A DNA stretch of 43,277 bases, from positions 1-43,277 of the forward strand of contig CANRQA010000008.1 of NCBI GenBank assembly GCA_947632635.1, given 5' to 3'. Source of the stretch: an uncultured Clostridia bacterium. GTDB taxonomy: Bacteria > Bacillota > Clostridia > TANB77 > CAG-465. The notes beneath the pieces were generated by a model. That model ran no database searches, was not told the origin of the DNA, and was given only the letters and a program-made list of their open reading frames with translations. A program made the translations under genes and the position numbers. Positions 36,848 through 43,277 of this stretch are shown here, piece by piece (within the stretch, counting starts at the first letter, position 1; every line of letters begins with the position of its first letter).

Positions 36848-37615
36848 ATGGAAAAAATTTTAGAAGTAAGAGCAGTAGAAAAATATTATGGCAATAAATC
36901 TAACTTAACAAAAGCAATAGATAATATTAGTTTTGATGTAAACAAAGGTGAGTTTGTAGGTATTATGGGTGCAAGTGGAAGTGGTAAAACAACGCTTTTA
37001 AATTGCATATCTACAATAGATAGAGTAACATCAGGACATATAATTGTAAATGGAGAAAATATTACAAAATTAAGAGGAAATAAGTTAAACAAATTTAGAA
37101 GAGAAGAGCTTGGGTTTATATTTCAAGATTTTAATTTACTAGACACTTTAACTTGTTATGAAAATATTGCACTTGCATTAACGATTCAAAGAGTAATGTC
37201 AAAAGAAATTGATAAAAGAGTAAATAACATAGCAGAAAACTTGGAAATTAAAGATATTTTAAGTAAATATCCTTATCAAGTATCTGGAGGGCAAAAACAA
37301 AGAGTAGCATCAGCAAGAGCAATTATTACAAATCCAAAACTTGTACTTGCAGATGAGCCAACAGGTGCATTAGATTCAAAATCGGCAAGACAATTATTAG
37401 AAAATTTTGAGTTTCTAAATAATAAATTAAAAGCAACAATTTTAATGGTAACTCATGATGCTTTTACAGCTTCTTATGCAAATAGAATTTTATTTATTAA
37501 GGATGGAAAATTATTTAATGAATTAATAAAAGGAAATGATACAAGAAAAGAGTTTTTTGAAAAAATAATTGAGGTTCAGACACTTCTTGGAGGTGATTTG
37601 AACGATGTTATTTAA
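36848..37615 (+). CDS. bceA: ABC transporter ATP-binding protein (BceA type)
   Basis: The 255-residue ATPase shows Walker A GIMGASGSGKTTLL, Q-loop LGFIFQDFNLLDTLT, signature YQVSGGQKQR and Walker B LVLADEPTGALD. This FQDFNLLDT pattern is typical of BceA/LolD-like peptide-resistance transporters. It pairs with the large FtsX-type permease, whose gene overlaps it by 11 bases. The AAAGGAG before the ATG sets the start. It protects against cell-wall-active peptides such as bacitracin or lantibiotics; the substrate here is unknown. Confidence 0.96.
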   Translation: MEKILEVRAVEKYYGNKSNLTKAIDNISFDVNKGEFVGIMGASGSGKTTLLNCISTIDRVTSGHIIVNGENITKLRGNKLNKFRREELGFIFQDFNLLDTLTCYENIALALTIQRVMSKEIDKRVNNIAENLEIKDILSKYPYQVSGGQKQRVASARAIITNPKLVLADEPTGALDSKSARQLLENFEFLNNKLKATILMVTHDAFTASYANRILFIKDGKLFNELIKGNDTRKEFFEKIIEVQTLLGGDLNDVI

Positions 37616-39698
37616 ATTATCAATAAAAAACATGAAAAAAAGTATAAAAGATTATACAATATACTTTTTAACATTAGTTCTTGGTGTAGCTATATTTTAT
37701 ATGTTTAATTCTATTGATAGCCAACAAGCAATGCTTGAAGTGTCCAGCTCTACAAGACAAATAATAGAACTAATGACAGTTATGATAGGATATGTATCGG
37801 TATTTGTAGCAGTAGTGTTGGGGTTACTAATTGTATATGCCAATAATTTCTTAATTAATAGAAGAAAAAAAGAATTTGGTATATATATGACACTTGGAAT
37901 GGGAAAAAGGCAAATATCAAAAATTATTCTATTAGAAACAATATTTGTAGGAATAATATCACTTGGCATTGGCCTTGTAATTGGTATATTTGTATCACAA
38001 TTTATGTCTATACTAGTTAGCAAATTATTTGAAGCTGATATGAGTGAGTACCATTTTGTATTTTCAAAAGTAGCTTGTATAAAAACTTGTATATATTTTG
38101 CGGTAATGTATTTTGCAGTAATGCTATTTAATACAATGACAGTTTCAAGATATAAACTAATTAATTTATTAAATGCAAGTAAAAAAAATGAAGCGGTAAA
38201 AATGAAAAATCCATTTTTAGCAGTTTTAGTATTTATACTTGGTAGTGTTATTTTAGGCTTTGCTTATTATAAAGTAACAGGTGCGGCAAATTCAATTAAT
38301 ACAGCAGAAAAGTTGTTACCACCAATTCTTATGGGAGTTATTGGAACAGTTGCAATTTTTTGGTCTTTGTCAGGCTTTATAATAACTATTATTCAAAAAA
38401 TGAAAAATATCTATTTAAAAGATACAAATATGTTTGTCTTAAGGCAGTTAAATAACAAAATCAATACAACGGTAGTAAGTATGAGCGTTATATGTTTAAT
38501 GCTATTTATTACAATTACTATTTTATCATCTAGTTTAGCATTACGAAATACTATGCAGGGAGAGCTAAAGGAAATGACACCAGTAGATTTAAATTTATAT
38601 AAAACTGCCAATTTACAAGAAAGCTATATGCAATATGGAGTAGAAATAAAGCCTACTGAAGCACAAAGAGAAGATTCAAGACACCCTATTAAAGAAACAC
38701 TAATAAACAATAATCTTGATATGAACGTATTAAAAGATATTGTTGAAATAGAAGTATATGCTACAAATGACTTAACTTGGAAAACTTTTTTTGGAGATAG
38801 TTTTAATGAAATTAAAAAGGAATTTCCAGGACTTGCTTATGAAACAGCAGAAGAAATAGTAAAAATATCAGATTATAACAGAATGGCTAAATTATATGGA
38901 ATAAAAGAATATGAACTAAATGAAGATGAGTATATTGTTCTTTGTGATTTTGATAGTCAAACAGAGTTAAGAAATAGAGTATTAGCTAAAGGAAATTATG
39001 CTTTAACTATTGCAGGAAAAGAATATAAGTCAAAATATAATGAGTGTAAAGAGGGCTTTATTTTAATGTCAACAAACCATACAAATACAGGAATTATTTT
39101 AGTGCCAGATAGTTGCCCTTTAAAAGAAGAAATGAAAGAAATGTATTTATTATCAGCAAATTATAATGTAGAAACAGAAGAGGGAAAACAAGAAATTGAA
39201 AAGATATTTGCTGGAGATAGTGGTTCTTCAAATTTAATAAAATCATTAGATGATAACGGAATAGAAATTGATGGTATGACAAAGATTAGTTTAAGGGCGG
39301 CAAGTATAGGAATAGCAACGATAGTAACATTTATTGCTATTTATTTAGGAGTTATATTCTTAATAGCAAGTAGTGCCATTTTAGCACTAAAACAATTAAC
39401 TGAAGCAAGTGATAATAAACAAAGATATACTATTTTAAGAAAAATTGGTTGTGATGAAAAAATGATTAATAAATCTTTATTTAGACAAATAGGGATTTTC
39501 TTTGGCATGCCACTTGTCTTAGCAATTATACATTCTATTTTTGGAATACAATTTGCAATAACAATAATGTCAGGGTTAGCTTCAAAGGATGAATTAATTC
39601 CATCTATTATAGCAACAGTAATAATTATTAGTATAATATATGGTTCATATTTTTTAGCAACATATTTTGGTGGAAAAAATATTATTAAAGAGGAATAG
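37605..39698 (+). CDS. bceB: ABC transporter permease (BceB type, FtsX domain)
   Basis: The 697-residue permease has about ten helices: one near the N-terminus, clusters at residues 50-300, and three at the C-terminus. Between the seventh and eighth helices is the big extracellular domain of about 210 residues (residues 320-545 here) that binds peptide substrate and signals to BceS. Motifs include RRKKEFGIYMTLGMGKRQI, the FtsX signature. The gene overlaps bceA, and the GGAGGTGATTTG site lies inside bceA. Confidence 0.95.
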   Translation: MLFKLSIKNMKKSIKDYTIYFLTLVLGVAIFYMFNSIDSQQAMLEVSSSTRQIIELMTVMIGYVSVFVAVVLGLLIVYANNFLINRRKKEFGIYMTLGMGKRQISKIILLETIFVGIISLGIGLVIGIFVSQFMSILVSKLFEADMSEYHFVFSKVACIKTCIYFAVMYFAVMLFNTMTVSRYKLINLLNASKKNEAVKMKNPFLAVLVFILGSVILGFAYYKVTGAANSINTAEKLLPPILMGVIGTVAIFWSLSGFIITIIQKMKNIYLKDTNMFVLRQLNNKINTTVVSMSVICLMLFITITILSSSLALRNTMQGELKEMTPVDLNLYKTANLQESYMQYGVEIKPTEAQREDSRHPIKETLINNNLDMNVLKDIVEIEVYATNDLTWKTFFGDSFNEIKKEFPGLAYETAEEIVKISDYNRMAKLYGIKEYELNEDEYIVLCDFDSQTELRNRVLAKGNYALTIAGKEYKSKYNECKEGFILMSTNHTNTGIILVPDSCPLKEEMKEMYLLSANYNVETEEGKQEIEKIFAGDSGSSNLIKSLDDNGIEIDGMTKISLRAASIGIATIVTFIAIYLGVIFLIASSAILALKQLTEASDNKQRYTILRKIGCDEKMINKSLFRQIGIFFGMPLVLAIIHSIFGIQFAITIMSGLASKDELIPSIIATVIIISIIYGSYFLATYFGGKNIIKEE

Positions 39699-39766
39699 CT
39701 TTTTATATATGGGTAATATACAAATGTAGTGTATTGTTATAAATTCTGGAGGTGGAAGTTATAATA

Positions 39767-40198
39767 ATGAAAGATAAAAAAATGTTAATAATACTTTTAG
39801 TTTTAATTTTTATATACATAGTGTTAATTATATGTACATATTTTTTGAAAAATTTAAAGACATATGAATTAAATTTGCCAAAGCAAGAAATGGTAAAAAG
39901 TATAGCTATTGAGAGTAATGAGAAAAAAGAAATTATTACAAATAATGAAGAGATACAAAATATCATTTATACTTTAAATGGTAAGAGTAATATAAGAACT
40001 ACGCAAAAGCCAAGTATAAATGATAGCCCTGTTAATGCAGATAATATTATAAAAGTAGAATTTGAGCTTAATGAAAGTACAACATCTACTATTTTTGTTT
40101 ATATGAAGGATAATAGATATTATATTTAAAAGTCATATAATGGAATTTACAAAATAGATAAAGAAGAATATGATTTAATAAGAAAATATGTCAAATGA
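39767..40198 (+). pseudogene. DUF5301-like membrane-anchored protein with an in-frame stop
   Basis: From the ATG at 39767 (after GGAGGTGG) the product has an N-terminal helix (KMLIILLVLIFIYIVLIICT) and a small extracytoplasmic domain. Translation stops at TAA 40127-40129 after RYYI, but the same frame continues KSYNGIYKIDKEEYDLIRKY to 40198. DUF5301-type proteins usually end ...YYxEQPYxGIYKxxxEDY, so the TAA appears to replace a GAA. A premature stop in a single position suggests recent loss or a sequence error; the truncated form is missing its last about 22 residues. It follows the bce system, a common location for such genes. Confidence 0.6.
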
Positions 40199-40212
40199 AG
40201 TATAGTATAATG

Positions 40213-40247
40213 AAGTAAGTGAAATATTTACAATCACTTACTTTTTT
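40213..40247 (+). terminator. Terminator downstream of the DUF5301-like gene
   Basis: AAGTAAGTGA at 40213-40222 pairs with TCACTTACTT at 40234-40243, followed by six T. A similar hairpin with the same loop (ATTTACAAT) stands at 42388. Confidence 0.8.
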
Positions 40248-40341
40248 GATATAATAATACTAGAAATTAGTTTCTTCTAATGAAATATAAAAAAGTAGAA
40301 ATAAAAATTTAAAATATGTGTTTTTAAAAGGTGGTAATACT

Positions 40342-41847
40342 ATGTTAAATGCAATAAAAAGAGTAATAATAGTTTTTTTAGGAGTTGTACTACAATTTGG
40401 ATTTGCCATTATAATAAGATTATTCTTTTATAAATATATTGGGCTTATAACTTTATTTTATAGCATTGTAAGTATCTTAATTGTACTAGCAATATTAAAA
40501 AATAGCACTAGATTATCTAATGATTTGCCTTGGATGATATTAATTTTGCTATTCCCTATATTTGGAACAATCTTGTTATTTGCTTTAGGTAGAAGCTATT
40601 CTAAAAATAAATTATTAAAAAATATTTATAAAACAGAAAAAGAATATTCTAAATATTTAGAACAAAATGATTACATAAAAAAGGAAATATTTGATAATGA
40701 TATGGATAATTTAAGATATATCATGAATAGGACCAATAATTTTGTAAGTAAGAATAATGATATAACATATTATGAGTTTGGTGAGAAATTTTATCCAGAA
40801 TTACTTAAAGAGTTAAAAAAAGCAGAAAAATTTATTTTTATGGAATATTTTATTATAAATAAAGGTACTATGTGGAATGGCATACTTGATATATTAAAAG
40901 AAAAAGCCGCAAATGGTGTAGATGTTAGAATACTTTATGATGATATGGGAAGTTTAGCACTATTATCAACTAAATATCCAAAAGAACTAGGAAAATATGG
41001 CATTAAATGTATCCCATTTAATAAGCTAAGCCCATTTAGAGGCATATTTATGAATAATAGAGATCATAGGAAAATGACTATTATAGATGGTAAAGTTGCT
41101 TTTTCCGGTGGAGTTAATTTAAGTGATGAATATATAAATGTTAATAGTAAACTTGGCGTATGGAAAGATAATGGCATAAAAATAGTTGGTGATGCTATTT
41201 GGAATTTTACTGTTATGTTTTTAACAATGTGGAATTCAAATGTTAAAGAAGATAATGATATTTTGAAATTTAAATATGAATTTAAAGGTAAAAAAGATGG
41301 TAGTGGCTTTGCTGTGCCGTATGGAGTATCACCATTATATAAAGATTTAATTGGTGAAGATGTATATATTAATATGATTAATAGTGCAAAGAAATATTTA
41401 TATATAATGACCCCATATTTAATAATAGATACAGATATGGTTAATGCTCTTACAAGAGCTGCTAAAAGAGGTGTTGATGTAAGAATAATTGTTCCTGGTA
41501 TACCAGATAAAAAGATTGTTTATACTCAAACAACTTCATTTTTCAAAATATTACATGATAACGGAGTAAATATATATAAATATTCTAAAGGTTTTGTACA
41601 TTCAAAAATATTTTTATCTGATGATATAAGGGCTGTAGTAGGAACAATAAATATGGATTATAGAAGTTTGTATTTACATTTTGAAAATGGTATTTATATG
41701 GAAAATATGAGTGTAATAAAAGATATATATAAAGATTTTGAAATAACATTTAATGATAGCAAAAAACTTACAACAGAAGATGTAAAAACTGGATTTATTA
41801 AATCATTATGGCAATCTATTTTAAGATTATTTGCGCCGCTATTTTAA
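40342..41847 (+). CDS. cls: Cardiolipin synthase (phospholipase D family)
   Basis: The enzyme joins two phosphatidylglycerol molecules into cardiolipin in the membrane. The 501-residue protein has two N-terminal helices (about residues 8-60), a short linker, and two HKD motifs: HRKMTIIDGKVAFSGG in the first half and HSKIFLSDDIRAVVGT in the second. IAWNMGSL-like stretches such as DGVDVRILYDDMGS are standard. The ATG at 40342 follows AGGTGG; an upstream in-frame ATG at 40318 would bury that site. No partner genes are seen. Confidence 0.95.
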   Translation: MLNAIKRVIIVFLGVVLQFGFAIIIRLFFYKYIGLITLFYSIVSILIVLAILKNSTRLSNDLPWMILILLFPIFGTILLFALGRSYSKNKLLKNIYKTEKEYSKYLEQNDYIKKEIFDNDMDNLRYIMNRTNNFVSKNNDITYYEFGEKFYPELLKELKKAEKFIFMEYFIINKGTMWNGILDILKEKAANGVDVRILYDDMGSLALLSTKYPKELGKYGIKCIPFNKLSPFRGIFMNNRDHRKMTIIDGKVAFSGGVNLSDEYINVNSKLGVWKDNGIKIVGDAIWNFTVMFLTMWNSNVKEDNDILKFKYEFKGKKDGSGFAVPYGVSPLYKDLIGEDVYINMINSAKKYLYIMTPYLIIDTDMVNALTRAAKRGVDVRIIVPGIPDKKIVYTQTTSFFKILHDNGVNIYKYSKGFVHSKIFLSDDIRAVVGTINMDYRSLYLHFENGIYMENMSVIKDIYKDFEITFNDSKKLTTEDVKTGFIKSLWQSILRLFAPLF

Positions 41848-41946
41848 TAATAAAAATGAAGTACGGTAGATTATCAAAAAATATATTGATTTAGATAAAT
41901 AAATAAAATATAATTAAATTTAGCATTAGTTTAGGGGGAATTGGAA

Positions 41947-42351
41947 TTGAAAAATAATAAAATTATTATTATTACTCTTTTAATTGTTATAGTATTAATA
42001 ATAGGAGTAGTTTTTGCATTATTAAAAGATAAAGGTTATAACGTTAAAATATTAGTTCCAGCTCATAGTAGTGATGTTTTTGTGTATGCTAATGAGGAAA
42101 TCTCACCTAAGAAAAACGAAATAACAATTACTGCTGGTAAAGGCCTAAATGATTGTGAAGTTGTTTTAAAAACAGTTTATGTAAATGAGGAAAATGCTTA
42201 TGAACCAACATATTTAACACATGGTATGCCTGTGAAAATGGATGCTCAAAAAGGTGCTTGGTTTAAAATAGGTGTTAACATGAGTAACCCTACTTCTGAA
42301 GATATAGTTGTGTACTTAAATATTAAAAATGTGGATGTAAGAGTAGAGTAA
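41947..42351 (+). CDS. Single-pass membrane protein of unknown function, TTG start
   Basis: I do not recognise this protein. The likely start is TTG at 41947, eight bases after AGGGGG; an upstream TTG at 41941 is too close to that site. The product has about 134 residues. A hydrophobic helix (residues 5-27) is followed by a beta-rich outer domain with GKGLNDCEVVLKT and NPTSEDIVVYLNIKN. It may be an exported domain protein. It is followed by a hairpin terminator. Confidence 0.6.
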   Translation: MKNNKIIIITLLIVIVLIIGVVFALLKDKGYNVKILVPAHSSDVFVYANEEISPKKNEITITAGKGLNDCEVVLKTVYVNEENAYEPTYLTHGMPVKMDAQKGAWFKIGVNMSNPTSEDIVVYLNIKNVDVRVE

Positions 42352-42387
42352 TAATTATAAATTTACATATAATACATATTTATATGG

Positions 42388-42413
42388 GCAAGTAGTTATT
42401 TACAATTACTTGC
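42388..42413 (+). terminator. Hairpin terminator
   Basis: GCAAGTA at 42388-42394 pairs with TACTTGC at 42407-42413. The loop TTATTTACAAT resembles that at 40213, and the T-tract is weak. Confidence 0.55.
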
Positions 42414-42464
42414 TTATTTGATATACTGTAGTAGGATAAGTAATGTTTTAAGGATGTGATATAA

Positions 42465-42737
42465 ATGTATGGAATACTAAAAATAGTTATACCAATAATC
42501 TGTATAGTTGGAATTATATATATAATTTGTATGAAAGAAAAATATAAAAATGATACAGAAAATATATCCAAAGAAAATATAATAAAATACTTTAAAGATA
42601 ATAGTATTACAAGTATAGAAAATGGAATTAAAGTAAAGGATTTGCCTAAAGAAATTGCTAAAAGTCCATCTTTATTAATGATGGTTAAAGATAAAACCTT
42701 AATTTTTAAAAAAGGAAAATATTATTTAAACATATAA
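42465..42737 (+). CDS. Small membrane-anchored protein of unknown function
   Basis: The 90-residue protein has an N-terminal helix (residues 4-22, ILKIVIPIICIVGIIYIIC) and a polar remainder of Lys/Ile/Asn. The C-terminal motif SLLMMVKDKTLIFKKGKYYLNI looks like a short beta hairpin. The ATG has AAGGATGTG upstream. Neighbouring genes give no hint of a role. Confidence 0.5.
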   Translation: MYGILKIVIPIICIVGIIYIICMKEKYKNDTENISKENIIKYFKDNSITSIENGIKVKDLPKEIAKSPSLLMMVKDKTLIFKKGKYYLNI

Positions 42738-42789
42738 TAAAAATTATAGTATATAGTAGTTAAATAAATTAGAAAGGGAGATAGTGATT

Positions 42790-43277
42790 ATGAAAGTATT
42801 ATTAGTAAATGGAAGCCCACATAAAGAGGGGTGTACTTATACTGCACTTAAAGAAGTTGCAAAAGAATTAAATAACGAGAAAATAGAAACTGAAATATTT
42901 TGGATAGGTATAAAACCCATATCAGGCTGTATTGCATGTCATAAATGTTCAGAGATAGGAAAATGTGTATTTGATGATGTTGTCAATAAATTTGCTGAAA
43001 AAGCAAAAAAAGCTGATGGATTTGTTTTTGGAACACCAGTCCACTATGCAGCTGCTTCAGGTGCAATGACATCTTTTATGGATAGACTTTTTTATTCAAC
43101 TTTTGCAAATCAAAATATATTTAGACTAAAACCTGCTGCAACAGTGGTTTCAGCAAGAAGAGCAGGAACAACTGCTACATTTGAACAATTAAATAAATAT
43201 TATACAATGACTCAAATGCCAGTAATTTCCTCTAGATATTGGAATATGGTACATGGATCTAATCCAGAAGAAGTAAA
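42790..43277 (+). CDS. Iron-sulfur flavoprotein/NADPH-dependent FMN reductase, 3'-truncated by the window
   Basis: This gene runs off the end of the window. The protein begins KVLLVNGSPHKEGCTYTALKE, the FMN phosphate-binding loop, and has a compact Cys motif CIACHKCSEIGKC (C-x2-C-x2-C-x5-C) near residues 47-59. That is the arrangement of iron-sulfur flavoprotein (Isf) members, which shuttle electrons from ferredoxin. A further DGFVFGTPVHYAAASGAMTS is the isoalloxazine-contact region. The start follows AAAGGGAG. Unlike the 30380 flavodoxin, no frame break is present in the visible part. Confidence 0.9.
   Translation, partial: MKVLLVNGSPHKEGCTYTALKEVAKELNNEKIETEIFWIGIKPISGCIACHKCSEIGKCVFDDVVNKFAEKAKKADGFVFGTPVHYAAASGAMTSFMDRLFYSTFANQNIFRLKPAATVVSARRAGTTATFEQLNKYYTMTQMPVISSRYWNMVHGSNPEEV

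Noticed and set aside
1..43277. tRNA, rRNA or CRISPR loci
   Set aside because: No cloverleaf-like GC-rich segment, rRNA core sequence or spacer array was recognised by eye.

Overview
The window comes from a very AT-rich, endospore-forming Firmicute, probably an uncultured clostridium. The evidence is a YabG-type spore protease, a GerA/GerC/GerB germinant-receptor operon with a sigma-G-like promoter, alpha/beta-type small acid-soluble spore proteins (SASP), a zinc-type S14, a Bce-type antimicrobial-peptide module, strong AGGAGG ribosome binding sites, and an overwhelming use of AGA for arginine. TGA ends several genes, so the stop code looks standard.

Layout. 1-900: a decayed CYTH-domain gene. 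999-7019: yabG, a membrane-anchored unknown, and the germination operon. 7022-8021 (minus): rpsT and a small P-loop kinase. 8184-9518: thyA-folA. 9806-13433 (minus): an orphan YgiT-type zinc-finger protein and a heterodimeric ABC exporter. 13735-24392: the S10-spc ribosomal protein operon from rpsJ to secY, with a long structured leader, no rpmD (L30), and a terminator directly after secY. 24490-28601: an unusual two-gene unit, an aldehyde-dehydrogenase-like protein and a 1072-residue protein with DUF4116-like repeats. 28804-34889: two AAA/DUF4143 ATPases, a flavodoxin, an intact SASP gene, and a second SASP gene cut by a serine-recombinase module. 35054-39698: a BceRS-BceAB system with two near-identical operators. 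39767-43277: a DUF5301-like gene with a nonsense codon, a cardiolipin synthase, two small membrane proteins and a truncated iron-sulfur flavoprotein.

The most unusual signal concerns the codon CGG. By eye, CGG is essentially absent in frame from the coding sequence. It does appear in frame at four places (1674, 10418, 12327, 30695), and at each one the conserved protein continues in the +1 frame. Each time the first C is skipped and GGN is read as glycine. The four genes (yabG, both halves of one ABC exporter, a flavodoxin) are otherwise intact. The two ABC nucleotide-binding domains keep complementary consensus and degenerate motifs on both sides of the shift, so they do not look decayed. 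This fits CGG being a hungry or unassigned codon that triggers +1 frameshifting, comparable in logic to yeast Ty1 and Ty3. A systematic base-insertion error is the main alternative. Two other broken genes (CYTH, DUF5301) carry different lesions and look like ordinary pseudogenes.

All calls were made by reading the sequence. No database search, folding program or alignment was run.
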